A stretch of 55,372 nt of DNA, taken from the NCBI GenBank assembly GCA_020060385.1, contig JAGVAH010000010.1, forward strand, positions 1 through 55,372. The letters run 5' to 3'. Origin of the DNA: Syntrophobacterales bacterium (GTDB lineage Bacteria; Desulfobacterota; Desulfobaccia; Desulfobaccales; 0-14-0-80-60-11). The position numbers and the translations under genes are program-made. The notes under the pieces are model-generated. The model saw only the letters and a list, made by a program, of their open reading frames with translations. It was not told the DNA's origin and searched no databases. Below, in pieces: positions 1 to 9,916 of this stretch (the first letter of the stretch is position 1; the number at the start of each line of letters is the position of its first letter).

Positions 1-25
1 CCCCCGCTGGGGGGAGAGGGGATAA

Positions 26-265
26 GAGGAAAGAACTTTTGGCAAATGCTATAATAATACGGTAAATAATTCTGGAACAGGGATAAACATTTGCAATAGC
101 AGCACTGTTATCGGCAATAACGTTCTTTGCTTCACTGGACAAACCGGAATTTCTGCCCCCAATAATTATATCCTGATTGACCAGAACTCAGTGTTCGGCC
201 CAGGCACCCATTACAGTGGAGGCGGCAGCCTGGTCGTCAAAACAGCAAACAACGCTGGATTCTAA
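26..265 (+). pseudogene. C-terminal fragment of a beta-helix-like protein
   Basis: The frame ending in TAA at 263-265 is open back to a TAA at 23-25 and gives about 79 residues rich in Asn, Gly, Ser, Thr, Val and Ile (for example NNSGTGINICNSSTVIGNN). This is the look of right-handed parallel beta-helix or other solenoid surface proteins. There is no ATG, GTG or TTG at a sensible place and no ribosome binding site. The first 22 bases resemble the C/G-rich palindromic repeat seen at 15821 and 50174, so the gene may have been cut by a repeat, or its 5' part lies outside the window. Function unknown; the fold assignment is by composition only. Confidence 0.4.
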
Positions 266-335
266 GATATAAAAGTGAGGTCTGCCCTGCATTCTGAGGC
301 CGACTGAACAGATGGACGCATGGTAATATGCAGGT

Positions 336-363
336 AAAAAGGGCGGACCCTCGGGTCCGCCCT
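336..363 (-). terminator. Rho-independent terminator of groES-groEL
   Basis: A GC-rich stem (341-350 pairs with 354-363, three-base loop) is followed on the minus strand by five T (336-340). It lies about 85 bases past the groEL stop. On the plus strand it could also stop the beta-helix fragment, but the T run there is poor. Confidence 0.8.
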
Positions 364-419
364 CTGTTTGACATTTGAGGTACGGGTGGGGTTTTCAGGT
401 CCCCAGGCAAAAAACCCGG

Positions 420-447
420 CCCCTGATCCCTGCCCCCTAACCCCTGC
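420..447. repeat. heptad (7-bp period) tract, unit YCCCTRM
   Basis: Four consecutive 7-base units (CCCCTGA, TCCCTGC, CCCCTAA, CCCCTGC) lie directly after the groEL stop. This is one of at least eleven such tracts in the window. Confidence 0.6.
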
Positions 448-448
448 T

Positions 449-2104
<1,656 letters not shown>

Positions 2105-2162
2105 CTAAAAATTTATCTGGGAAAAAAGTACTTAGATCAGTGAAACGATGAGATGCGGGCAC

Positions 2163-2450
2163 TTACCCGATGATGGCCAGGATATCCTCTTCCCGCATCA
2201 TTAAGTACTCTTCGCCTTCCACTTTGATTTCGGTGCCGGAGTATTTGCCGAAGAGGACCTTGTCCCCTTCCTTCACCTGCAGGGACATGCGCTGGCCTTG
2301 CTCGCTCATTTTGCCGGGGCCCACGGCGACGACTTTGCCCTCAATGGGCTTTTCCTTGGCGGAGTCGGGGATGACGATGCCGCCTTTGGTGACCGTCAGT
2401 TCTTCAGTCCGTTTGACCAAGACACGATCATTCAAGGGTTTGACTTTCAT
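2163..2450 (-). CDS. groES: co-chaperonin GroES (Hsp10)
   Basis: The 95-residue lid of the GroEL cage. It begins [14 protein letters not shown] and keeps the [13 protein letters not shown] mobile-loop region (residues about 23-35) that contacts GroEL, and the [13 protein letters not shown]-terminus. AGGAGG is spaced about six bases before the ATG. It is the first gene of the operon; promoter and CIRCE operator lie 40-105 bases upstream. Confidence 0.97.
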   Translation of the reverse strand: MKVKPLNDRVLVKRTEELTVTKGGIVIPDSAKEKPIEGKVVAVGPGKMSEQGQRMSLQVKEGDKVLFGKYSGTEIKVEGEEYLMMREEDILAIIG

Positions 2451-2492
2451 GGAAAACCTCCTGATTGAAAAGATAAAAACCGATTAGCGGTA

Positions 2493-2519
2493 TTAGCACT
2501 CAATGTTGGTTAGTGCTAA
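2493..2519 (-). promoter_or_regulatory. CIRCE operator (HrcA site)
   Basis: TTAGCACTC, nine bases, TAGTGCTAA: an inverted repeat matching the CIRCE consensus TTAGCACTC-N9-GAGTGCTAA with one mismatch. It sits between the groES promoter and start codon, the usual place for HrcA repression of groE operons. hrcA itself is not in the window. Confidence 0.93.
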
Positions 2520-2525
2520 CAGTAG

Positions 2526-2554
2526 TCTATAACCATAAGATTGGGGAAAATCAA
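2526..2554 (-). promoter_or_regulatory. sigma70-type promoter of groES-groEL
   Basis: On the minus strand, TTGATT (2554-2549) and TATAGA (2531-2526) are separated by 17 bases. The -10 ends seven bases before the CIRCE operator, so transcription would start at the operator edge. Confidence 0.7.
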
Positions 2555-2585
2555 GGGGGAAGTAAGAAAAAATCAGTCGGCACAC

Positions 2586-2615
2586 AAAAGGAGGCCAGCC
2601 CCAGGGCCGGCCTCC
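2586..2615 (-). terminator. terminator after the phospholipase operon
   Basis: The arms GGAGGCC and GGCCTCC form a long GC stem that is followed on the minus strand by TTTT. It lies about 28 bases past the stop of the gene ending at 2643. Confidence 0.75.
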
Positions 2616-2642
2616 ACCTAGCGGCTTCCTAAATTTTGCGGA

Positions 2643-3593
2643 TCATTGCGGCTGGACTATCAGCCACAGACCGCCAATGGTCCTCCGGGTTTTAGTATGC
2701 ATCTGTGTGACCTGCACCACATGTATGTCTCCAGGGCGTACTTCAGGATTGCGTGACAAGGTTATCACCCCGGGACGCACTTCACCTGCGGCCATGGCCA
2801 CCTTCCCCCGAAATCTCGAGGGCAGATCCACAGGCTTGCGGAAACGGCCCGTAAGGGGGGTCCGCAATTCCTTGGTGGGCCTCCCCCCTTCCCAAGCCAG
2901 GGGCTCACTCAGATTGAGTCTGATATCTGGCAGCGGGGCTGTGGCAAATTGCGCAAAATCGCACCCTAAAGCAGTGCGAATCATCTCCCCTTTGCGCCCC
3001 ACCTTTAGCTCCGTGGCGGTTACCAGAAATTCCCCCTGACCGGGCAGCGGGTTTACCACCAGAAAGCCGAAGGACATTGATTTTTCTTTAATTTTGAGGA
3101 CGTTGATATTGCGTTGGGCTACGTGCCGGTCCCCCACCACGTCAAAGATGGCGGGGTTGCTGTAACAATCAGGAGGCATACTCAGGCAAACCCGGGCCAA
3201 AAGGCAGCGGTGCCCGGCTTCATTGACTGTCGGCACCCAGGATAGGGTGAACGTTTTGGTGTTATAGCCGTCAATGCTTATGAAGTCGCCCCCCAGAGGT
3301 GTGGCCGTAGCCGGGGAGAAGGCCGTGGAGGGATCTGCCAGGAACACCTCGACGTAGGCATCCACCGCGGGGATGCCCCCTGCATTGGTGACTATGACTT
3401 CCACCTGATTCCCACCGTCAACGATGGCTTCGTACCCGTGCATTCCCCCCGGCTGAATGATGGTAATGTCCGGGCTGATCCAAAACTCCAGGCCCGGAGC
3501 CAACGGCACATTCCCGTTATCAGCCGGATTCGTGCGGATGTAAAGATACGTGATGCCATCGAACTCGCCATTCTTACCTTCACCATTGCTCAT
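2643..3593 (-). CDS. Ig/CARDB-like beta-sandwich protein, partner of a PLC-like protein
   Basis: A 316-residue protein of unknown function. Residues about 40-150 look like a CARDB/Ig-like adhesion module (VEVIVTNAGGIPAVDAYVEVFLAD is typical of its strands). The C-terminal part is beta-rich with no motif I recognise. There is no signal peptide and no membrane span. Its AGGAGG overlaps the stop codon of the upstream phospholipase-like gene and the start is only nine bases past that stop, so the two are almost certainly co-translated. A terminator follows. The family call is by strand pattern only. Confidence 0.8.
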   Translation of the reverse strand: MSNGEGKNGEFDGITYLYIRTNPADNGNVPLAPGLEFWISPDITIIQPGGMHGYEAIVDGGNQVEVIVTNAGGIPAVDAYVEVFLADPSTAFSPATATPLGGDFISIDGYNTKTFTLSWVPTVNEAGHRCLLARVCLSMPPDCYSNPAIFDVVGDRHVAQRNINVLKIKEKSMSFGFLVVNPLPGQGEFLVTATELKVGRKGEMIRTALGCDFAQFATAPLPDIRLNLSEPLAWEGGRPTKELRTPLTGRFRKPVDLPSRFRGKVAMAAGEVRPGVITLSRNPEVRPGDIHVVQVTQMHTKTRRTIGGLWLIVQPQ

Positions 3594-3602
3594 GGCATCC
3601 TC

Positions 3603-5429
3603 CTACGCATCGATATAGTCCACCGGAACGGGGTTGCTGGCTTCAATATTCTTCGGATCTTTAGCCCGCCAGGTCTTCCAGCCATAGCCCCGGTCGGCGT
3701 CCAGGTTGAAATTGGGGAGGTTTTCCATCCGGGCGCCAATAAGTCGGGCGCAAAATGCCAAGGCGCATCCCAATTGGCCCGTGTTCCAGGTATTCTTGTC
3801 GATGAAATGCGTGTACTTGTCGCTGTTGCCATAAGGCCCGATACAGTCATAGAGCTTGACTATCTGCGGATCATATTTGTAGCCCTTGGAGATGAAGGCC
3901 TCGGGAAACGCCCCATGGAATGGCTTGGGAGCAGGCTCGGCATGGTCAAGCTCCTGAAGGGTGCCGGTGTAGATCAGATGATGTTCAGTGGTGCCCAGGA
4001 GGGCGTGGGCTTCCTGCTTGCGGGGATACAGGTTGAAGTTCGCTGCCACTCCCCCCATGAGCTGCACGTAAGCGGTGTTCAGGAAGGCCTTGCCATAGGG
4101 AAGCTTCTGGAGATCCTGAGGTTCGGGGAAGAGGTAACCACCCAAAACCAGAAGGAACCGGAGATTGTCGTAGATCTCGTAGATAGCCTTTTGAATCTGG
4201 TATAAGAACCATTTGAGTACGGCTAGGGCCTCGGTCAGCGGCAGGAGGAAGATATCGTCTATGTGGCTGATAATCCAGGTGAAGGTATAAACCAGGACCT
4301 CCACCAGCCACTTCACAAACCCGAAAATGGCCTCGAAGATCCCCCAGAGGCTAAAGCTACCGCCGCCTTGATGCCCAGGAGGAGAGGGAAATCCGCTCGT
4401 ATAATCATTGATTAAAGCCATGGTGGCCGCACCCGGAGGGGGCACAGGCGTCGGTTTCTGGGCGCTGCCGATGCTGGTGACGTACTCAAACCACTTCAGC
4501 CACAAGCGGTAGGTGGTGTCCAGGTCATCGACATTAAACCCTACCGGACAGGGATGGGAGTAGACTTGGTTCATGGCCTCCAGGAACATCTTCCCTAATT
4601 TCTCTGGCAACTTTTCATCGGGAAACTCGCAGAGGCGATAGTAGTAGCTCCCGGCTATGCCGTTGGGGATGTAAATATCCTCCGATTCTAAGGACAAGCA
4701 TCCCTTTCTGGTGGTGTCGTCCGGGTAGTAGTTGCGCGCATAGGCGTCAATCCAGTTCTCCACCAGCTTGTGACGGTGCCAGTGGGTGCGGTACGGCCCT
4801 CCCACAACGGCATTGACAAAGGAGTGGCCCACCACGTCCACCCCGATATGGCTGGCATAGCCCAGGCAATAGCGCATCAGGTCCTTGTCCCCCTGGGCCA
4901 TCTTCCACATGGTCGAGGCGAACTGCCCGGTGCGCCGGTCGTGCAGGAAGTCAAACCAGTACCACTTGTCCTCAGGCTCTCCTTGTTGAACCTTGGGATA
5001 AAAGGGGTAGAAAAGATCGATCTTTTTGGTAACCAGGACCTCCACGGCTGTCAAAAGGGTGGTGGTGATAAGACTAGCCGTGTCCTGAATCTGAGAAATC
5101 AACCCTTGAAATAACGCCTTATCCAAGGCGGCCAGGGCATCATCCAACGCCTGCTTCACTGGTTCTATATACTTTTCATAGAACTCAATGAAGGGCTTCA
5201 AGGCATCGTAGACCTTGAAGTAGAAGTTGACCAATTCATCCAGGGGCGTGCCGTACTCCTTTAACGAGAAAAAAAGAAAATCCGGGCCCATACTGCCAAA
5301 CGCGGCATAGGGGCTACACGGTTCCCCTTTTAGGAGATCGGCAAATTCCTTCCCTGGCTTGCCCCCCATTTCCTGGAGAAATGGCGGGAGTCGGTCCTGG
5401 ACAATCAGATGCACAATTGGACCTGGCAT
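3603..5429 (-). CDS. zinc-dependent phospholipase C-like protein
   Basis: A 608-residue protein whose N-terminal part resembles the Zn_dep_PLPC domain (PF00882): it begins MPGPIVHL, then FGSMGPDFLFF near residue 50, then GYASHIGVDVVGHSFVN, the His/Asp metal-binding signature. A central hydrophobic stretch (GIFEAIFGFVKWLVEVLVYTF onward) may form membrane-associated helices; the C-terminal region is unrecognised. No classical signal peptide. The ATG at 5429 is chosen because AGGAGG lies seven bases upstream and the domain starts there; an in-frame start at 5525 would only add a 32-residue unconserved leader. It is the first gene of a two-gene operon. Phospholipid hydrolysis is inferred from the family. 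Confidence 0.85.
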   Translation of the reverse strand: MPGPIVHLIVQDRLPPFLQEMGGKPGKEFADLLKGEPCSPYAAFGSMGPDFLFFSLKEYGTPLDELVNFYFKVYDALKPFIEFYEKYIEPVKQALDDALAALDKALFQGLISQIQDTASLITTTLLTAVEVLVTKKIDLFYPFYPKVQQGEPEDKWYWFDFLHDRRTGQFASTMWKMAQGDKDLMRYCLGYASHIGVDVVGHSFVNAVVGGPYRTHWHRHKLVENWIDAYARNYYPDDTTRKGCLSLESEDIYIPNGIAGSYYYRLCEFPDEKLPEKLGKMFLEAMNQVYSHPCPVGFNVDDLDTTYRLWLKWFEYVTSIGSAQKPTPVPPPGAATMALINDYTSGFPSPPGHQGGGSFSLWGIFEAIFGFVKWLVEVLVYTFTWIISHIDDIFLLPLTEALAVLKWFLYQIQKAIYEIYDNLRFLLVLGGYLFPEPQDLQKLPYGKAFLNTAYVQLMGGVAANFNLYPRKQEAHALLGTTEHHLIYTGTLQELDHAEPAPKPFHGAFPEAFISKGYKYDPQIVKLYDCIGPYGNSDKYTHFIDKNTWNTGQLGCALAFCARLIGARMENLPNFNLDADRGYGWKTWRAKDPKNIEASNPVPVDYIDA

Positions 5430-5780
5430 GAGATAACCTCCTCTTCCAACCGTTGGAGGAAAGCTCGGCATCGGCCGGGAAACACAGGGAAGGTAATCCC
5501 TTGGCCCCACGCCAATGCCAGCCACGGCTCCCAGGAGACCAAGGCGCCCTGAGCCTTTTTCTTCCTGGCAGGAAAGAACCCGTTAGATTGCCGTCTGAAT
5601 AAGGGTTGGGTTATTTAGTTGATAAAGAGGCGGAATGGTGGTTTCCAAACAAAACTGCCTGCGTTTGGCACCTATGGCTATGGGCGGGGCTAAAGGTTAA
5701 CACAAGAATTAACCGAAGGGAAGAGAAATATTTGTAAACTTAATCGAAGGCGCTCGGGGTTTTGCTTCCCGAGCGCCTAT
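5430..5780. other. intergenic region, 351 bp
   Basis: Holds the promoter region of the phospholipase operon and the hairpin behind the transglycosylase gene. I see no gene and no convincing -10/-35 pair. Confidence 0.5.
5748..5778 (-). terminator. hairpin directly after the transglycosylase gene
   Basis: A perfect 11-bp stem (AGGCGCTCGGG / CCCGAGCGCCT, nine-base loop) begins two bases past the stop codon at 5781. The following minus-strand sequence is only mildly T-rich, so it may terminate transcription or simply protect the 3' end. Confidence 0.5.
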
Positions 5781-7304
5781 TTACAGGGTCCCGGCGAGTA
5801 TCGTCCGGGTGGAGGCCTTGGAAACCTTCTCCCTGTCTTTGGAGCGTTTGTTAGAGGAACTGCTCTTTTTGGAACTCTTGGGGGCGGCTTCGCCTTTTCT
5901 GGCCAACTGCACGCCGCTCTTTTTGCCGGTGGGCCTCTCCCGGGTCATGACCTTACCTTTGCCCTTGCCCTCCCGGCTGGCCACCTGGGTCTTGCTCCGG
6001 TCCTTGTGCCCGGACTTGGCTTGAGATGGCAGAGGCAGCACCGAAGCGGTGTGGACGGCCGCGGCCTTGCTCGGGGTGCGGTGGTGGGATCTTCCCTTTT
6101 TGGCTACGACCACTTCGGCCCGGCCTTTTTTCTTGCTTTTTCTGGCCGCGCTTTTGCTCTTCTTGTCACCCTTGTGGGTATGATTGCCTTTTACCTGATG
6201 GGCCGTAGCCCTATGGTGGGTGGAGGCCCTTCTGCTGGCAGTCCGGGTCGATCTGGAGGCCACCGCTGGATGCTCCAGGCTGGCTATCATGATATTTTTG
6301 GCAAAGAGCTCTTGGCTCTTGGCGGGCAGTTTCAAAGTGTAGGTGCCGTCAGGGGGGGTGATGCCCCGGAGCAGTTCCGGGTTGAGGGACTGTATCTCCT
6401 CCACCGGCACATTGACGGCCACGGCCGCGGCCTTCAAGGAAGTGGGCTCCTTGACCTGCACCTTGTCAATGGCCAGGGCCGGCAGGTAGGGGACCCCTTT
6501 GAACCCGAATTTCTCCGGGTTCTTGGCAATAATGGTGGCCGCAATCAACTGGGGCACGTAATTCTTGGTTTCCGTGGGCAGGCACTGGTTGGCGGAGAGT
6601 TCCCAGAAGTTTTTATGATTGCTATGGTTCAGCTCTTTTTGCACCCGGCCCTCGCCGCAGTTGTAGCTGGCCGCGGCCAGATACCAGGAACCGAATTGTT
6701 TATACAGGTCCAGGAGGTATTTGGCGGCCGCGCGGGTGGATTTTTCCGGGTCCCGGCGTTCATCCACGTAGCCGTCCATGGCCAGCCCGTAACGGGCCCC
6801 CGTGCCCCTGATGAACTGCCACATGCCGCAGGCATGGGCATGGGAATAGGCATTGGGGTTGAAACCGCTTTCAATCATGGCCAGATAGGCCAGGTCTTCC
6901 GGCAGGCCGTATTCCTGGAAGACCTCTTTGATCATGGGCAAATAGCGGGTGGAGCGGGAGAGATAGCGGCGGATGGTGCCCTTGCGTTCGGTGGAGAAAT
7001 AGACCAGGTAGGCCCTGACTTGCTTGTTCATCTGAATGGGGGCATCAAATTTGACCTGATGGTCCCATTTCTTCAATTCCTCTTCCAGGCTGGGGTCCCA
7101 ACCGGAGATGCCGCTCTTGGCGTAGAGTTCCTCCAAGCGCTTGGCGCTCAACTCCTCGGTCAAGGATGATTCATCATTATTATCGTCAGGAACTGCAGCG
7201 GTGGGAACTTGCGGAATCGGCTCCTGTTTTGCCACCTGGCGGCCGCCGCCGCAACCCGTCAACAGAAGAAAACACAGAACTACCCCCATCCCCCAAGAAA
7301 ACAT
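5781..7304 (-). CDS. mltD: MltD-like lytic transglycosylase lipoprotein
   Basis: Cleaves the glycan chains of peptidoglycan, probably from the inner face of the outer membrane. The N-terminus is a lipoprotein signal with lipobox LTGC (Cys18). The SLT domain spans about residues 117-265 with the catalytic Glu145 in AMIESGFNP and the family motifs GMWQF and AAASYNCGEGR. A single degenerate LysM-like segment follows at about 290-330. Residues 345-507 form a Lys/Arg/Ser/His-rich low-complexity tail, unlike standard MltD, which ends in LysM repeats; the tail could bind anionic wall polymers. GAGGAAA precedes the ATG. Transcribed alone, with a promoter candidate at 7413-7442. Confidence 0.9.
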   Translation of the reverse strand: MFSWGMGVVLCFLLLTGCGGGRQVAKQEPIPQVPTAAVPDDNNDESSLTEELSAKRLEELYAKSGISGWDPSLEEELKKWDHQVKFDAPIQMNKQVRAYLVYFSTERKGTIRRYLSRSTRYLPMIKEVFQEYGLPEDLAYLAMIESGFNPNAYSHAHACGMWQFIRGTGARYGLAMDGYVDERRDPEKSTRAAAKYLLDLYKQFGSWYLAAASYNCGEGRVQKELNHSNHKNFWELSANQCLPTETKNYVPQLIAATIIAKNPEKFGFKGVPYLPALAIDKVQVKEPTSLKAAAVAVNVPVEEIQSLNPELLRGITPPDGTYTLKLPAKSQELFAKNIMIASLEHPAVASRSTRTASRRASTHHRATAHQVKGNHTHKGDKKSKSAARKSKKKGRAEVVVAKKGRSHHRTPSKAAAVHTASVLPLPSQAKSGHKDRSKTQVASREGKGKGKVMTRERPTGKKSGVQLARKGEAAPKSSKKSSSSNKRSKDREKVSKASTRTILAGTL

Positions 7305-7891
7305 ATAATTTCCTCATACGAGGGGTATGAACCGGCTCGGCAGGATTTCAGGCCTTCTCGCACCGCCTCCCCCATTGAGACGGGCCTGCCCATAAATACT
7401 TTAGGTCATTTCCCTATACCAGATAATACCCATTAAAATCAAGGGAAAAATGGTTTCAATAACTTTTTTCTCTACTTGCCGAGCTTTATTGCCGTAGTGC
7501 TGTAATAATATTTCAATGAATATTCAACTTGTTAAAGTTAATAAAAATTATTTTTCAAAAAAATGCGGAAAGATGGTTTTTCAGGAAACGAGGAGGCAGA
7601 CCGGCCCCCTGACTTTTCCCCATTTTTCCCCGGGCTGCAGAGCTCCCAAGAGTAAGGCAACCTTCCATATAAATAATCCTTGTAAAAATAAAGACAAATT
7701 TTATTATTTATATCTAAGTTGCCGTTAATAAGAACTTTAAAATAATAATGCAGGCTCGCATCCAGGTGCGCGCCCCCCAGGGGGGACACGGGGATCGGTC
7801 CCCATGAAAAGACCTCGGCGGCGGCGACTTGGGGTTAACTGAATAATATCCGCCACAAATTTAAGTTAACAATTAACCGGAGACGGCAATC
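7305..7891. other. divergent intergenic region, 587 bp
   Basis: The region between mltD (minus) and the metallophosphoesterase (plus) is AT-rich over about 7430-7750. Small GC palindromes lie near 7780-7805 (GCCCCCC/GGGGGG and GGGGATCGGTCCCC). I recognise no riboswitch or RNA gene; only short frames without start signals are present. Confidence 0.5.
7413..7442 (-). promoter_or_regulatory. candidate promoter of the mltD-like gene
   Basis: TTGATT and TATAGG on the minus strand, spaced by 18 bases, similar to the groE promoter (TTGATT-N17-TATAGA). This would leave a 5' leader of about 100 bases. Confidence 0.45.
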
Positions 7892-8836
7892 ATGACCGGA
7901 AAGTTGGGGCTGATTAAGGCGCGGTTGGGGCAGGTTTTGCTGTTTTTAATGTTGGCCCTGTTCCTGGGAGGCGCGGTCCTGGTTAAGTCCGCAGCCGCCT
8001 TCCGTTTTGTCTTTTTGGGGGACTCCCGCACTTACGGCCAGGAGCTTTACAACCAGGAAGCCTTGAAAGATTTGCTGCGGGAGGTGAAAAAGCTTAAGAA
8101 GGTGCAAAAGCACCATTTCGATTTTGTGGTCTTCGGGGGCGACATGGCCAGGTGGGGCGGAACCAAGCATCTGGGCGATTGGCTCTCTTTTATGCGGAAA
8201 GAACTCCGCCATGAACTCCGTGGCCTTAAGCTTTATCCGGTGAAGGGGAATCATGAGATTCATGCAGGCGATACGCACAAGTCCATCCAGGAGTTGGACC
8301 GGGAATATAACCAGGTCTTCGGCCTGCAGCGGGCCTATTACACCTTTACCCATGGGAGGCGGAACCAGACCCTGTTTGTGGTCCTGGACACCCATGAACA
8401 TCGCCATGAAAAGAACCGGGACCATCCTCATATCTCCCAGGGCCAGTTGCATTGGTTGAGAAACAAGCTGCACCATGCCCGGGAGCGGCAGATCATCGTC
8501 ATCGGCCATGCGCCGCTGCAACCGATGCACGGCCACCAGGCGGATGCATCCATGAAGAAACTGGAAACTTTGCTGAAAAGTCACCATAAGGTAGTCTTGT
8601 ACATTTGCGGTCACGATCACGATTATCAGGTGCGCAGACTCGGTTCCCACCTCACCCAGATCATCTGCGGCAATGCGGGGGCTGGCGCCAATGTTCCCTG
8701 GTGCTTCCTGGTGGTGGATGTGGATAACCAGGGAGTGCGCTTCACCGGCTACCGGGGTAAGCATGGCAAGTATCACGCCGACCATCATCAAGCTCAAAGC
8801 CCGCCACAGCATCAACCTCGCAAACGCCATCATTGA
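7892..8836 (+). CDS. secreted calcineurin-like metallophosphoesterase
   Basis: A 314-residue exported hydrolase of the calcineurin-like phosphoesterase superfamily. An N-terminal hydrophobic segment (residues about 14-36, ending SAAA) is a signal peptide or anchor. The metal-binding motifs appear in order: GDSR (near 43), GGDMA (near 85), GNHE (near 119), GHAP (near 205) and GHDHDY (near 240). The C-terminus is rich in His, Gln and Lys, which may bind metal. The substrate cannot be read from sequence. A GGAG about ten bases upstream supports the start. The next gene begins 75 bases downstream and may be co-transcribed. Confidence 0.9.
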   Translation: MTGKLGLIKARLGQVLLFLMLALFLGGAVLVKSAAAFRFVFLGDSRTYGQELYNQEALKDLLREVKKLKKVQKHHFDFVVFGGDMARWGGTKHLGDWLSFMRKELRHELRGLKLYPVKGNHEIHAGDTHKSIQELDREYNQVFGLQRAYYTFTHGRRNQTLFVVLDTHEHRHEKNRDHPHISQGQLHWLRNKLHHARERQIIVIGHAPLQPMHGHQADASMKKLETLLKSHHKVVLYICGHDHDYQVRRLGSHLTQIICGNAGAGANVPWCFLVVDVDNQGVRFTGYRGKHGKYHADHHQAQSPPQHQPRKRHH

Positions 8837-8911
8837 GGCAATGGAGTCCTCTCCCCGCACCCGGGCCCGGGCGGGGGAGCGCTGGTTGATAAGGGGGCCG
8901 GTTTATTCATA

Positions 8912-9835
8912 ATGGCGCGCCAGACCTTCCCTGCGATCCTGGAAATCTCCCTGGCCCTGGGGTTTCTGGCCCTGGGTTTGGCGGGAGTTCTCAGCGGCCG
9001 GACCTTGGTCCGGGAGTACCTCTATTTCTTCGCCTGGTATCCCTTTCTCCTCCTGCTGGACGGCCTGCTCCGCTGGCGGCAGGGGGAATCCTGGCTGCTG
9101 GAACGGCCCCGGGATTTCCTGCAAATGGGTTTTTTGTCGGTCACGGTCTGGCTGGTCTTCGAGGCCTGCAATCTGGTCTTGGGGAACTGGCGCTATGCCG
9201 GCATCCAGCCCCACTGGTGGCTGCGCTGGCCCGGCTACGCTTTGGCCTTTGCCACCGTGCTCCCCGGCATCCTCCTCACCGCCCGGGTGCTGGCCGGGTG
9301 GGGGGCCTGGCGGGGAACCCCGGGCCGCAGCCGCAGCTGGACTTCCTGGCAGCCTCTCTTCCTCCTCCTGGGCGCGGTCTGCCTGGTCCTGACCCTGACC
9401 CGGCCCGGTTATGCCTTCCCCCTGGTGTGGGGGGCCTTTTTCTTTCTCCTGGACCCCATAAACGACCTGTGGACGGGAAATTCCATGACCCGGCGCTGGC
9501 TGGCGGGGGAGCGCCGGGAAATTTATTGCCTGCTGGCCGCGGGCCTCATCTGCGGAATCTGGTGGGAGATGTGGAACTACCCGGCCACGGCCCGATGGGT
9601 TTATGCCCTGCCCATCCTCAACTTCGGCAAAATCTTCGAAATGCCCGTCCTGGGCTACCTGGGTTTCCTGCCCTTTGCCCTGGAAGGCGCGGTCATGTAT
9701 AATTTTTATCAGGCCCTGGAAGAGAGGGTGCTCACTACCCCCGGGAGGCGGCGCTGGTCTTACTTGGTGCAACTGGCCTTCTGGCTCATCATGTTTACGG
9801 CCATGGACGCCTGGACGGTGATTTCGTATCAGTGA
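8912..9835 (+). CDS. polytopic membrane protein of unknown function
   Basis: 307 residues with about seven or eight hydrophobic spans and many Trp/Leu/Phe. I do not recognise the family. Charged residues sit in short loops (for example LRWRQGESWLLERPRD near 50-66), and the WWEMWNYPATARWVYALP segment near 215 looks conserved, as in carotenoid-biosynthesis-like or DUF membrane proteins, but no catalytic motif is clear. The ribosome binding site is weak. The upstream gap has a GC hairpin near 8851-8880. A heptad tract begins over the stop codon. Confidence 0.8.
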   Translation: MARQTFPAILEISLALGFLALGLAGVLSGRTLVREYLYFFAWYPFLLLLDGLLRWRQGESWLLERPRDFLQMGFLSVTVWLVFEACNLVLGNWRYAGIQPHWWLRWPGYALAFATVLPGILLTARVLAGWGAWRGTPGRSRSWTSWQPLFLLLGAVCLVLTLTRPGYAFPLVWGAFFFLLDPINDLWTGNSMTRRWLAGERREIYCLLAAGLICGIWWEMWNYPATARWVYALPILNFGKIFEMPVLGYLGFLPFALEGAVMYNFYQALEERVLTTPGRRRWSYLVQLAFWLIMFTAMDAWTVISYQ

Positions 9836-9859
9836 GCAGCAAGCTGTGAGCAGTAAGCA
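9832..9859. repeat. heptad tract, unit GTGAGCA
   Basis: Four 7-base units (GTGAGCA, GCAAGCT, GTGAGCA, GTAAGCA) start on the stop codon of the membrane protein gene. Confidence 0.65.
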
Positions 9860-9916
9860 GATGATAGAGCGGGCCGCGGCCGCCACTTTATGCTTTACCA
9901 ACCCAAGGAATAAATA

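Noticed and set aside
3392-3586. Short minus-strand frames inside other genes (for example 3392-3586, 6629-6874, 27543-27884)
   Set aside because: Frameshifted shadows of the annotated genes with Trp/Arg-biased composition and no start signals.
7305-7891. Riboswitch before the metallophosphoesterase gene
   Set aside because: I looked for c-di-GMP and similar consensus motifs and found none; only small GC hairpins are present.
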